In this document: in pieces, positions 1-8,664 of the stretch
Numbering within the stretch: position 1 is the stretch's first letter
Layout: each line of letters opens with the position of its first letter
Source: Streptomyces sp. NRRL S-340
Lineage (GTDB): Bacteria; Actinomycetota; Actinomycetes; Streptomycetales; Streptomycetaceae
Direction: 5' to 3'
NCBI RefSeq assembly: GCF_000720185.1
Contig: NZ_JOIY01000033.1
Location: 162,300 to 226,299, forward strand
Length of the DNA: 64,000 bases
The notes under the pieces: model-generated
Seen by the model: the letters and a program-made list of their open reading frames with translations, nothing else
What the model was told of the DNA's origin: nothing
The model's database searches: none
Program-made: the position numbers and the translations under genes

Positions 1-55
1 GGCCCCGGAAACGTAAGCTGTGGCTCGTCACAGGGACCGGGCAGCGGGGATGAAC

Positions 56-1576
56 ATGGCGATGATGCGCCTGAGGCGCGAGGACCCGCGCGTCGTCGGC
101 TCGTTCAGGCTTCACCGACGGCTCGGCGCGGGCGGGATGGGCGTGGTCTACCTGGGCTCCGACCGGAAGGGCCAGCGCGTCGCGCTGAAGGTCATCCGGC
201 CGGATCTGGCGGAGGACCAGGAGTTCCGCTCCCGGTTCGCGCGCGAGGTCTCGGCGGCGCGGCGGATCCGGGGCGGCTGCACGGCACGGCTGGTGGCCGC
301 GGACCTGGAGGCGGACCGTCCGTGGTTCGCCACGCAGTACGTGCCCGGGCCCTCGCTGCACGACAAGGTCGCCGACGAGGGGGCGCTGGGCGCGGCGGAG
401 GCCGCCGCCATCGGGGCCGCCCTGTCCGAGGGACTGGTCGCGGTCCACGAGGCCGGGGTGGTGCACCGGGACCTCAAGCCGTCCAACATCCTGCTGTCCC
501 CCAAGGGGCCGCGGATCATCGACTTCGGCATCGCGTGGGCGACCGGCGCCTCCACCCTCACCCACGTCGGCACGGCGGTGGGCTCTCCCGGCTTCCTCGC
601 CCCGGAGCAGGTGCGCGGCGCCGCCGTCACCCCGGCCACCGACGTGTTCTCGCTGGGGGCGACGCTCGCGTACGCCTCCACGGGCGACTCGCCGTTCGGG
701 CACGGCAGCTCGGAGGTGATGCTGTACCGCGTGGTGCACGAGGAGCCCCAGTTGCGCGGTGTGCCGGACGCGCTGGGCCCGCTGGTGCGCGCCTGCCTGG
801 CCAAGGATCCCGAGGACCGGCCCAGCACGCTGCAGCTCTCGCTCCGCCTGAAGGAGATCGCCGCGCGCGAGGCGCAGGGCCTGGGCGAGCTGCGGCCGCC
901 GGCGCCGCGCGCCGCCGAGGCGGACCGGCCGACCGGCCGGATGGCCGACACCTACCCCGAGGAGCAGCGGGCCACCTACCCGGGCCAGCAGCGCGCCACG
1001 TCCCCGGGCCGGCAGCGCGCCGCTCGGCCCGAACCGCAGCGTGCCCCCTACCCCGAGCAGCGCCGCGGCGCCGACCAGCAGCGCGTCGGCCACTCCGAAC
1101 CGCGCGGCCGACGGCGTCCTCAGGCCCCTTCCCAGGGCACTCCGCGCACGCCCGCTCCGCGCGGCAGCGCCCCGTCCGCACGGGGCGGCGCGCCTTCGCG
1201 CGCCGGTGGCGCCCCCCGGGACGGCGGCGCGCCGCGCGCGACCGGCGCGTCCTCCCGTGCGGGCGGCGGGCGGCCGATCCCGGCCTCCCGGAGCGGTTCG
1301 CGCACGGACGGCGGCCGGTCCGCCCCGCGCGGCGCCGCGGGACGGCAGCGGCCCCGCGGGACCTCCACCGGTCTGCGGCCCGCCAACCCGAGGCTGCTGC
1401 GGCAGCGGCTGTTCGTGTTCGTGGTGGTGACGCTGCTCGTGGCGCTCGGTATCGCGGCGGCACAGGGCTGCCAGGGCCCCTCGCGGGGGCTCGGCGGCGA
1501 CGGGAGCGGCGTACGGGTGGGCCAGGAGGACGTCCGGGAGCACGCCCAGGGGCATGTCCCGGCACCCGGGCTCTGA
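56..1576 (+). CDS. Membrane-anchored Ser/Thr protein kinase (PknB/Hanks type)
   Basis: Transmembrane serine/threonine kinase that would phosphorylate cytoplasmic proteins. The kinase fold spans roughly residues 20-275: glycine loop GAGGMG (about 24), ATP-binding lysine in VALKVI (about 46), catalytic HRDLKPSN (about 136), magnesium-binding IDFGIA (about 155), then APEQ. An Arg/Pro/Gln/Gly/Ala-rich low-complexity tail with degenerate repeats (about 300-445) leads to one hydrophobic segment (about 451-470) and a short outer end. No PASTA or other sensor domain is visible, so its signal is unknown. In-frame starts occur at 20 (GTG), 50, 56, 62 and 65; ATG 56 fits best with GGGG at 45-48. It is convergent with the downstream SpoU methyltransferase. 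Confidence 0.88.
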   Translation: MAMMRLRREDPRVVGSFRLHRRLGAGGMGVVYLGSDRKGQRVALKVIRPDLAEDQEFRSRFAREVSAARRIRGGCTARLVAADLEADRPWFATQYVPGPSLHDKVADEGALGAAEAAAIGAALSEGLVAVHEAGVVHRDLKPSNILLSPKGPRIIDFGIAWATGASTLTHVGTAVGSPGFLAPEQVRGAAVTPATDVFSLGATLAYASTGDSPFGHGSSEVMLYRVVHEEPQLRGVPDALGPLVRACLAKDPEDRPSTLQLSLRLKEIAAREAQGLGELRPPAPRAAEADRPTGRMADTYPEEQRATYPGQQRATSPGRQRAARPEPQRAPYPEQRRGADQQRVGHSEPRGRRRPQAPSQGTPRTPAPRGSAPSARGGAPSRAGGAPRDGGAPRATGASSRAGGGRPIPASRSGSRTDGGRSAPRGAAGRQRPRGTSTGLRPANPRLLRQRLFVFVVVTLLVALGIAAAQGCQGPSRGLGGDGSGVRVGQEDVREHAQGHVPAPGL

Positions 1577-1618
1577 CCGCCCGGGAGAACCTTCCGTCCT
1601 CCGGCCGGCCCGGTGGGG

Positions 1619-2437
1619 TCACACCCCGGGACGGCCGGTGGCGACGGCGTAGAAGGCGACCGCCGCTGCGGCCCCGACGTTGAGGGAGTCGACGCCGTGG
1701 GACATGGGGATGCGCACCCACGCGTCGGCCGCGTCGAGCGCCCGGCGGGACAGGCCGTCGCCCTCCGCGCCGAGCATCAGCGCCACCCGGTCCATCCGGT
1801 GCGGGGCGGCCTCGTCCAGGGTCCTGGCCTTCTCGTCGGGCGTGAGGGCGAGCAGGGTGAAGCCCGCCTCGCGGACCGCCTCCAGACCCTGCGGCCAGGT
1901 GTCGAGGCGGGCGTACGGCACGGAGAAGACCGCGCCCATCGAGACCTTGACGCTCCTGCGGTAGAGCGGGTCGGCGCAGTCCGGTGAGAGCAGGACCGCG
2001 TCCATGCCGAGGGCGGCGGCGGAGCGGAAGATCGCGCCGATGTTGGTGTGGTCGTTGACCGCTTCCATGACCGCGACCCTGCGGGCGCCGCTCAGCAGGC
2101 CGGCCGCCGTGGGCAGCGGCTTGCGCCCCATGGAGGCGAGGGCGCCGCGGTGCACGTGGTACCCCGTGACCCGTTCGGCGAGTTCGGGGGCGACCACGTA
2201 GACCGGCGCGTCGAGGGTGTCGATGACGTCGCGCATGACGTCGGCCCACTTGGCGGACAGCAGCATGGACCGCATCTCGTACCCGGCCTCCCGCGCCCGG
2301 CGGATGACCTTCTCCCCCTCGGCGATGAACAGGCCCTCGGCGGGTTCGCGCCTGCGGCGCAGTTCCACGTCGGTCAGGTCCGTGTAGTCGCGCAGACGCG
2401 GGTCGTCGGGGTCCTCGACGGTGATGAGATCGGCCAC
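1619..2437 (-). CDS. SpoU/TrmH-family RNA 2'-O-methyltransferase
   Basis: SAM-dependent SPOUT-class enzyme expected to methylate the 2'-O-ribose of a tRNA or rRNA nucleotide. All three SpoU motifs are present: motif 1 NDHTNIGAIFRSA (about 127-139, with the conserved Asn and Arg), motif 2 LGAEGDGLS (about 222) and motif 3 IPMSHGVDSLNVGAAAA (about 244-260), which forms the knotted SAM site. The N-terminal ~100 residues resemble the L30e-like RNA-binding domain (FIAEGEKVIRRA). At 272 residues it has normal length. The start is GTG 2437; no strong Shine-Dalgarno is visible. The exact target nucleotide cannot be told from sequence. Its paralogue lies at 56434-57297. Confidence 0.88.
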   Translation of the reverse strand: MADLITVEDPDDPRLRDYTDLTDVELRRRREPAEGLFIAEGEKVIRRAREAGYEMRSMLLSAKWADVMRDVIDTLDAPVYVVAPELAERVTGYHVHRGALASMGRKPLPTAAGLLSGARRVAVMEAVNDHTNIGAIFRSAAALGMDAVLLSPDCADPLYRRSVKVSMGAVFSVPYARLDTWPQGLEAVREAGFTLLALTPDEKARTLDEAAPHRMDRVALMLGAEGDGLSRRALDAADAWVRIPMSHGVDSLNVGAAAAVAFYAVATGRPGV

Positions 2438-2451
2438 GGGGTGATACTGCC

Positions 2452-2516
2452 TTGTCCTGGTGCGGTGTTGTCCCGCTGCGGGGAGGTCCCGTCGCGGGGA
2501 TTGTCCTGGTGCGGTG
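2452..2516. repeat. 16-bp direct repeat upstream of the SpoU gene
   Basis: TTGTCCTGGTGCGGTG occurs at 2452-2467 and again at 2501-2516, in the 156-bp gap between the cobA-like gene end and the SpoU start. The sequence between is also rich in near-repeats of GTCCCG/GCGGGG. Function unknown. Confidence 0.5.
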
Positions 2517-2593
2517 AGGTCGCGCTCGGGCTGCCCTGCCGCGGTGATGCGGGACGTGACGTCCGCTGGGGCGCCCCGCGCCGGCGGCCCTGG

Positions 2594-3823
2594 TCAGGCC
2601 GGGCGCGGCCCCACGGCGACGACCGGGCCGACGACGATGACGGCCGGCGGCTTCACGTCCTGGGCCCGCACGGTCTCGGCGACGGTCGCGAGGGTGGCGT
2701 CGACGCGGCGCTGGGCGGCCGTCGTGCCCTCCTGGACCAGGGCGACCGGGGTGTCCGGTGCCTTGCCGTGGGCCACCAGCGTCTGCGCGATCCGGCCTAT
2801 CTTGTCGACGCCCATGAGGATCACGAGCGTGCCGGTCAGCTTCGCCAGGCTGGGCCAGTCGACCAGGGACCGCTCGTCGTCGGGGGCCACATGGCCGCTG
2901 ACCACGGTGAACTCGTGGGCGACCCCGCGGTGGGTGACCGGGATGCCCGCCGCGCTCGGCACGGAGATGGAGCTGGAGATGCCGGGCACCACGGTGCACG
3001 GGATGCCGGCTTCGGCGAGCGCCTGGACCTCTTCCATGCCCCGTCCGAAGACATAGGGGTCGCCGCCCTTGAGCCGCACCACCGACTTGCCCTGCTTCGC
3101 GTGCTCGACGAGCGCGTTGTTGATGGCCTCCTGGGCCATGAAACGGCCGTAGGGGATCTTCGCGGCGTCGATCACCTCGACGTGCGGCGGGAGTTCGGCG
3201 AGCAGGTCGCGCGGGCCGAGCCGGTCGGCGATGACGACGTCCGCCTCGGCGAGCAGGCGCCGGCCCCGGACCGTGATCAGGTCCGGGTCGCCGGGCCCGC
3301 CGCCGACCAGGGCGACGCCGGGGGTGCGCGCGCGGTGGTGGGGGGCGCCCAGGGTGCCGTCGCGCAGGCCCTCGACGACCGCGTCGCGGACGGCGGCGGT
3401 GTGGCGGGGGTCGCGATCGCTCGCGTGCTCGCTGAGCACGGCGACGGTGACGCCCGCGCTGTGGCCGGTGGCCGGGGTCCAGGCGGTCGCCGCCTCGGCG
3501 TCGTCGGCGCGCACGCACCACACGCGCCGGCGCTCGCCCTCGGCGGAGGCCCGGGTGTTGGCGTCGTGGTCGCTGGTGGCGATCAGCGCGTACCAGGCGT
3601 CCGCGAGGTCACCGTCCTGGTAGGGCCGCCGTTGCCAGGAGATCTCACCGGCGTCCGCCATGGCCTCCACGGAGGCCGTCGCTCCGGGCGAGACGAGGAC
3701 GATGTCCGCGCCGGCCGCGATGAGCGCGGGGAGGCGGCGCTGGGCGACCTGGCCGCCGCCGAGGACGACCACACGACGGCCGGTCAGGCGGAGACCGAGG
3801 GGGTAGACGGGGTGTTCGGCCAT
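2594..3823 (-). CDS. cobA: Siroheme synthase-like fusion: precorrin-2 dehydrogenase + uroporphyrinogen-III C-methyltransferase
   Basis: Bifunctional tetrapyrrole enzyme. Residues 1-~150 match the CysG N-terminal dehydrogenase/ferrochelatase module, with the NAD-binding GGGQVAQRRL (about 22); residues ~166-409 are SUMT, which adds two methyls to uroporphyrinogen III to give precorrin-2. SUMT marks are VALVGGGPGDPDLIT (about 166), the SAM-site LKGGDPYVFGRG (about 250) and PVTHRG. Precorrin-2 feeds both siroheme (sulfite/nitrite reductases) and cobalamin, in line with the BluB-CobT and CbiET genes upstream on the same strand. Start ATG 3823 with GGAG about 11 bases ahead. The dehydrogenase domain lacks the short C-terminal CysG dimerisation detail I would need to call ferrochelatase activity. 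Confidence 0.9.
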   Translation of the reverse strand: MAEHPVYPLGLRLTGRRVVVLGGGQVAQRRLPALIAAGADIVLVSPGATASVEAMADAGEISWQRRPYQDGDLADAWYALIATSDHDANTRASAEGERRRVWCVRADDAEAATAWTPATGHSAGVTVAVLSEHASDRDPRHTAAVRDAVVEGLRDGTLGAPHHRARTPGVALVGGGPGDPDLITVRGRRLLAEADVVIADRLGPRDLLAELPPHVEVIDAAKIPYGRFMAQEAINNALVEHAKQGKSVVRLKGGDPYVFGRGMEEVQALAEAGIPCTVVPGISSSISVPSAAGIPVTHRGVAHEFTVVSGHVAPDDERSLVDWPSLAKLTGTLVILMGVDKIGRIAQTLVAHGKAPDTPVALVQEGTTAAQRRVDATLATVAETVRAQDVKPPAVIVVGPVVAVGPRPA

Positions 3824-3957
3824 GGTGGTGGGGCTCCTCGTCCGGGCGGTCGCGGCGGTGCGCCGAGCGACGGGGTGGAAGAAGTCGAAGCGGTACGGGG
3901 TGGGGCGCTACGGCTCCGGAGCAGCCCTGACGTGCGGATCTTAGACGTGGGTTCAGC

Positions 3958-4013
3958 GTATGCCGGGGCCGGGGGGTGCGCAGGGGGTGCGTACCCGCCC
4001 GGTCCCGGCATAC
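3958..4013 (-). terminator. Hairpin terminator after the bluB-cobT gene
   Basis: Inverted repeat just after the cobT stop: arm 3958-3973 (GTATGCCGGGGCCGGG) pairs with 3998-4013 (CCCGGTCCCGGCATAC), 15 of 16 positions complementary, loop of 24 bases. No U-tract, as is usual in Streptomyces. It separates cobT from cobA transcription at least partly. Confidence 0.6.
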
Positions 4014-4017
4014 CGGG

Positions 4018-7000
4018 TCACTTCTCGGTGACGCCCGCCGAGTCGAACGTCGCCACCTCGTGCATCGCGCGGGCCGTGCTCTGCACCAGCGGCAGGGCGA
4101 GCAGCGCGCCGGTGCCCTCGCCCAGGCGCAGGTCGAGGTCGACCAGGGGGCGCAGGCCCAGCTTGTTGAGGGCGGCCACGTGGCCGGGTTCGGCGCTGCG
4201 GTGGCCGGCGATGCAGGCGGCCAGGACCTCCGGGGCGATCGCACGGGCCACCAGCGCGGCGGCACCGGCGCTGACGCCGTCGAGGATCACCGGCGTGCGC
4301 AGCGAGGCGCCGCCGAGCAGCAGGCCGACCATGGCCGCGTGCTCGAACCCGCCGATCGCGGCGAGCACGCCGATGGGATCGGCCGGGTCCGGCCGGTGCA
4401 CTTCGAGGGCGCGCCGGACCACCTCGGTCTTGCGGGCCAGTGTCTCGTCGTTGATGCCGGTGCCCCGGCCGGTGACCTCGGCGGGGTCGGCGCCGGTGTA
4501 GACGGAGATGAGGGCCGCGGAGGCGGTGGTGTTGGCGATGCCCATCTCGCCGGTGAGCAGGGCCTTGTTGCCGGCCGCCACCAGGTCGCGGGCGGTCTCG
4601 ATGCCGACCTCGATGGCCTTCCTGGCCTCCTCGCGGGTCATCGCGGGCCCGGTGGTCATGTCGGACGTACCGCCGCGGATCTTGCGGGGCAGCAGGCCCG
4701 GCGTGGCCGGGAGGTCGGCGGCGACGCCCACGTCGACGACGCAGACCTCGGCGCCCACCTGGCTCGCGAAGGCGTTGCAGACCGCTCCCCCGCCGAGGAA
4801 GTTGGCCACCATCTGAGCGGTGACCTCCTGCGGCCAGGGGGTGACGCCCTGGGCGTGCACCCCGTGGTCCCCGGCGAAGATCGCGACGGCCGCGGGCTCC
4901 GGGATCGGGGGCGGGCACTGCCGGGACAGGCCCGACAGCTGCGCGGAGATGATCTCCAGCATGCCCAGCGCACCGGCCGGCTTGGTCATGCGCTTCTGCC
5001 GCTCCCAGGCCTCGCCGAGCGCCTTGGCGTCCAGCGGGCGGATCTGGGCGACGGTCTCGGCGAGCAGGTCGTGCGGGTCCTCGCCGGGCAGTGCGCGACG
5101 GCCGTACGTCTCCTCGTGCACCACCCAGGACAGCGGACGGCGCTTGGACCACCCGGCCTGCATCAGCTCGGGCTCGTCCGGGAACTCGTCGACGTACCCG
5201 ACGCACAGGTAGGCGATGACCTCCAGGTGCTCGGGCAGGCCGAGGGCGCGGACCATCTCCCGCTCGTCGAAGAAGCTGACCCAGCCGACGCCGAGCCCTT
5301 CGGCGCGGGCGGCGAGCCACAGGTTCTCGACGGCGAGCGCCGCGGAGTACGGCGCCATCTGCGGCTGGGTGTGCCGGCCGAGGGTGTGCCGGCCGCCGCG
5401 CGTGGGGTCGGCGGTGACGACGATGTTCACCGGGGTGTCGAGGATGGCCTCGATCTTCAGTTCCCTGAACTGCTTGGCGCGGCCCTTCGGCAGCGACTTG
5501 GCGTAGGCGTCGCGCTGCCGCATGGCCAGTTCGTGCATCGCCCGGCGGGTGTCGGCGGAGCGGATGACGACGAAGTCCCAGGGCTGGGAGTGGCCGACCG
5601 ACGGGGCGTGGTGCGCGGCCTCCAGGACGCGCAGCAGCACCTCGTGGGGGATGGGGTCGCCGCGGAAGCCGTTGCGGATGTCGCGGCGCTCGCGCATCAC
5701 CTTGAGCACGGCCTCGCGCTCGGCCTCGTCGTAGCCGGGCGCGGCCGGACCCGCCGGCCGCGGTGCCTCGGCGGCGGACGCGTCCTCCTCCCGCGGCTCC
5801 TCCCCGGAGTCCTCCTGGCCGGCGCCACGGGTCTCCAGGTCCTCCGCCCGCTGGACCACGTCGGGGTCCGGCTCGTCGGCGGCGGGGACCGCGTCACCCG
5901 CGCGGGGCGCCGGGACGGCGGCCACGGGATCCTGGGGCGTCTGCGGCTGCGCGGCCTCGGCGGCGGGCCGGTGCTGCGGCACGACGACCGGGTGCGGCGG
6001 GGCCGGCGACAGGTGGGGGGTGGTCGGCACCGTCCCGTCGGCCGGTACGAAGTCCCCGGCCGGCGCGTCGGCCGCCGGGCCTGCGGCCGTGGGCGCTTCC
6101 GGGGTCTCGGCGGGCCGGGCCGGTGCCGGGTGGGAGGCGGACGCCGGGGCGGCGAGCGGGACTTCGGCGGGGGCGGTGGCCCCGGCCGGGTCCGCGGCTT
6201 CGGCCGGTACGGGGCCGGCCTCGTGCGCCTGGGCGGCCTGCGCCCCCGGGACCGTGGAGGCGCCCGCGGTCTCCGGGGCCGTAGGCGTGTGCGGGGCCTC
6301 GGCCGGGAGGGGGGCGCCGGGCACGCCTGCGGCCCCGGGTGCGCCGGCGGCTCCGGGTGCGCCGGAGGCCGGTGCGTCGGAGGCTTCCGGAGCCGCGGGA
6401 GCCTGGACGGCCGGGGCGGGGTCCGGGACGCCGGGTCCGGCCGCCGGGTCCGCCTGCCCGGCGAGGGGCGGTACGGGGATCGACACGGACTCTTCCTGCT
6501 GGGCGGCCGGTACGCCAACGGTGGGGGCCTCACCCTGGGCGGGTGCGTCGGGCAGGGAAGCCGCCGCCTCGGGCTCGGCGGACACGGCCGCCGGCTCGGC
6601 CGCCTCGGGGGCGCCGGGGGCCTGCGGCTGCGGCTGGGCGGCGTCCTGCGGGGCCACCGCGACGGGCGGGGCGTCCTGCGGTGCCTGCGGGTCCTCGGCG
6701 GCCCGCTGAGGCGCGGCGGCCTGCTCGACGGGGACGCTCTGGGGAGCGGCCTCCTCGGCGGGGGCGCTCTGCTGGGGGGCGGCAGGCTCCTCGGCGGTGG
6801 CCTGATCACCGGGGGCGGCAGCCTCTTCGGCGGGCGCGGCGGCCTGCTCCGCGGCAGGGGGCCGGGGGGTGGACTGCCCGTCGGCGCCGGCCGGCTGTGC
6901 GGCGTCGGCGGGGCCGTCGGCCCCGGGGGCCTGGACGGACTGCGGAACCTGAGCGTTCTCCGGGGCCTGGGCGGCCTCCGGGGCCTGGGCGGCCTCCGGG

Positions 7001-8268
7001 GCCTGGACGGCCTCTGTCGTGGGCCCGTTTGCCGCGGACACCTCGGCCTCGGGAGCCTCGCCCGCGGCGGGCGCCGCCGGCTCCGGAACGGAGGTGGCAT
7101 CCGCGGCCTGGTCCGCGGGGTCCGCCTGGCCGGCCTGACCCGTCTGGGCAGCGGGTACCGCCTGCGGGGCGGGAGCCTGCGACGTGGTCGCGGGCATGGA
7201 GGCGGGCTCGGGCGCGGGCTCGGCCGCCGGGGCCGCTGCAAAGACGCCCTCCGCCTCCGCGCCGGGGGCGGCCTCGCCGGAGTCACCGGCAGGTACGGTC
7301 CCGGGGCCACCGGGCTCCTGCGCGACGGCGTCGGCGTCGGCCCCTTCGGGCGACTGCCCGGCCGCCGGGTCCACGGCGTCGGTCACCTCACCGGGCGCGG
7401 GACCGCTCCCGGAAGCCGTGCCCGGAGCCGCAGCGACCGCCGGGCCCTCCGCGCTCTCCGCCACCTCCGTGCTCTCCGCGGCCTCCGCGCCTTCCGGCGC
7501 CTGCGCGTCCGCGGCCTGCCGGGTGCCCTCCGCCCCGCTCGCGGGCAGGGGGGCGTGCGCCGCGGCCGGATCCTCGGGCGCCACTGCCCCCGCCTGGGCC
7601 GCGAGCCGGGCGACGGCGGCCTGGGCCGCCCCGACCGGTTCGGCTTCCGTGACCGGCCCGGCATGCGGAACAACCGTTTCCGCAGCCGTGGCCCGCGCGT
7701 CCGCCTGCGGAGCCGCGGGCGCGGCCACCGGCGCGTGCGCGGTCCGCACGTCCTGCGCGCCCCAGGGAGCCGCGCCCTGCGGCGCCCCGAGCGGCTGCGG
7801 CACGCCCGCCTGCTGGGCGTCGGAGTGCTCGGACCCCGGGGCGGTGGCGGCCGGTCCGGGCTGCCGTACCGGCGCGTCGGCCGGACCGCGGTCGGCCAGC
7901 GAGCGCACCGGGCTGGCGGAGGCGTCGGGGGTGGGCGGACCGAGGTGCAGCGGGCGGCGCGAAGGCGTCGCGGGCGGCGCCCCCGTCGGGTCGGGGTGCA
8001 GGACGCCGCTCAGGTCGACGGAGCCGCTGTCGCGGCCACCCGTCTCGTGCGGGCCCGGCTGGTGGACGGCCTCGACGACCGGCTCCGGGGCGGGCGGCGG
8101 CACTTCGTTGCCCCAGGCGCCCTGGGAGCCCGGCAGCAGGAGGTCTTCGTCCTCGGCGGGAGACTCGGAGAGGTAGGTGTACGCGCCGTGCGCGGGGACG
8201 CCCGGCTGTTCCACCATGCCTGCGCTCTCCGGCAGCCCCTCGCCCGGGACCTGGCCGGTGTCGGTCAT
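4018..8268 (-). CDS. cobT: Giant fusion: low-complexity N-terminus + BluB-like nitroreductase + CobT
   Basis: Predicted 1416-residue protein joining two lower-ligand steps of cobalamin synthesis. Residues ~850-1065 are a BluB/nitroreductase domain (starting EREAVLKVMRERRDIRNG, then APSVGHSQPWDFVVI), which in the family cleaves reduced FMN to 5,6-dimethylbenzimidazole (DMB). Residues ~1072-1416 are CobT, which transfers phosphoribose from nicotinate mononucleotide to DMB; the CobT stretch FAGDHGVHAQGVT, GEMGIANTTASAA and the catalytic Glu in LRLGEGTGAL are intact. Residues ~90-845 are almost entirely Ala/Pro/Glu/Gln/Gly, with short tandem repeats (APEAAQ at DNA 6958-7016). Start ATG 8268, preceded by GAGGGG; a longer in-frame start at 8577 lacks such a site. 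The tail may be a disordered spacer; composition alone does not show a role. Confidence 0.9.
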   Translation of the reverse strand: MTDTGQVPGEGLPESAGMVEQPGVPAHGAYTYLSESPAEDEDLLLPGSQGAWGNEVPPPAPEPVVEAVHQPGPHETGGRDSGSVDLSGVLHPDPTGAPPATPSRRPLHLGPPTPDASASPVRSLADRGPADAPVRQPGPAATAPGSEHSDAQQAGVPQPLGAPQGAAPWGAQDVRTAHAPVAAPAAPQADARATAAETVVPHAGPVTEAEPVGAAQAAVARLAAQAGAVAPEDPAAAHAPLPASGAEGTRQAADAQAPEGAEAAESTEVAESAEGPAVAAAPGTASGSGPAPGEVTDAVDPAAGQSPEGADADAVAQEPGGPGTVPAGDSGEAAPGAEAEGVFAAAPAAEPAPEPASMPATTSQAPAPQAVPAAQTGQAGQADPADQAADATSVPEPAAPAAGEAPEAEVSAANGPTTEAVQAPEAAQAPEAAQAPENAQVPQSVQAPGADGPADAAQPAGADGQSTPRPPAAEQAAAPAEEAAAPGDQATAEEPAAPQQSAPAEEAAPQSVPVEQAAAPQRAAEDPQAPQDAPPVAVAPQDAAQPQPQAPGAPEAAEPAAVSAEPEAAASLPDAPAQGEAPTVGVPAAQQEESVSIPVPPLAGQADPAAGPGVPDPAPAVQAPAAPEASDAPASGAPGAAGAPGAAGVPGAPLPAEAPHTPTAPETAGASTVPGAQAAQAHEAGPVPAEAADPAGATAPAEVPLAAPASASHPAPARPAETPEAPTAAGPAADAPAGDFVPADGTVPTTPHLSPAPPHPVVVPQHRPAAEAAQPQTPQDPVAAVPAPRAGDAVPAADEPDPDVVQRAEDLETRGAGQEDSGEEPREEDASAAEAPRPAGPAAPGYDEAEREAVLKVMRERRDIRNGFRGDPIPHEVLLRVLEAAHHAPSVGHSQPWDFVVIRSADTRRAMHELAMRQRDAYAKSLPKGRAKQFRELKIEAILDTPVNIVVTADPTRGGRHTLGRHTQPQMAPYSAALAVENLWLAARAEGLGVGWVSFFDEREMVRALGLPEHLEVIAYLCVGYVDEFPDEPELMQAGWSKRRPLSWVVHEETYGRRALPGEDPHDLLAETVAQIRPLDAKALGEAWERQKRMTKPAGALGMLEIISAQLSGLSRQCPPPIPEPAAVAIFAGDHGVHAQGVTPWPQEVTAQMVANFLGGGAVCNAFASQVGAEVCVVDVGVAADLPATPGLLPRKIRGGTSDMTTGPAMTREEARKAIEVGIETARDLVAAGNKALLTGEMGIANTTASAALISVYTGADPAEVTGRGTGINDETLARKTEVVRRALEVHRPDPADPIGVLAAIGGFEHAAMVGLLLGGASLRTPVILDGVSAGAAALVARAIAPEVLAACIAGHRSAEPGHVAALNKLGLRPLVDLDLRLGEGTGALLALPLVQSTARAMHEVATFDSAGVTEK
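6958..7016. repeat. 18-bp tandem repeat inside the bluB-cobT gene
   Basis: Three near-identical copies of an 18-bp unit (GGGGCCTGGGCGGCCTCC) encode APEAAQ repeats on the minus strand. Such in-frame repeats could vary in number between strains. Confidence 0.6.
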
Positions 8269-8385
8269 GCGTACCCCTCGCCCATCGGTTAGTGCTCCTA
8301 CGACCAGCTCACCGGGAACGGCGCACCGACCGCCCCCCGGTGAAGAACGAGCGTCCGTGCCCAGCGGCACGAGCGACCCGCCCAA

Positions 8386-8440
8386 AAAAGGCGACAAAGC
8401 CATTGAGTGGCATTGTCGCGGTCGTCCGCCCGCCGCGACA
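8386..8440 (-). promoter_or_regulatory. Overlapping terminator and anti-terminator hairpins before bluB-cobT
   Basis: On the minus strand GCGACAATGCCA (8419-8408) pairs with TGGCTTTGTCGC (8402-8391) with one mismatch and is followed by a run of six T (8390-8385 region), a classic intrinsic terminator rare in this genome. Just upstream TGTCGCGG (8440-8433) pairs perfectly with CCGCGACA (8421-8414), which includes half of the terminator's first arm, so the two hairpins exclude each other. It lies 118 bases before the cobT start and 245 bases after the cbiET stop: it may end the cbiET transcript, attenuate cobT, or both. I see no B12-box, so it is not an ordinary cobalamin riboswitch. Confidence 0.6.
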
Positions 8441-8664
8441 GCGTCATCCGTCACGGTCCGCTGTGGACTGCGCCACGTTGCGCGTCCTCCGGTTCTGCCG
8501 TACCACACCCACCGCAAAACGGGCGGGTTTTCCGGACATTGACGAACGAAGCTCCGGAACCTCCCAGTGCGGTACAACGATCGGCCAGCCTACCGCGCGC
8601 GGTACGACAACCCGATCACGGGGCGCGGTCCGCGGGGCCGCGCCGGTCGGCCGCCGGCCTGCCG

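Noticed and set aside
627..3521. 964-codon minus-strand frame across the kinase, SpoU and cobA genes
   Set aside because: Crosses two real genes in another frame and is almost all Arg/Pro/Gly; a GC artefact.
3824..4017. Cobalamin riboswitch before cobA
   Set aside because: No B12-box or GCCACTG-type core found here or at 8269-8664; only terminator-like hairpins.
3976..8292. Very long open frame on the plus strand opposite bluB-cobT
   Set aside because: Composition is His/Gly/Arg/Leu-rich with no known domain; it is the shadow of the Ala/Pro-rich minus-strand gene in GC-rich DNA.
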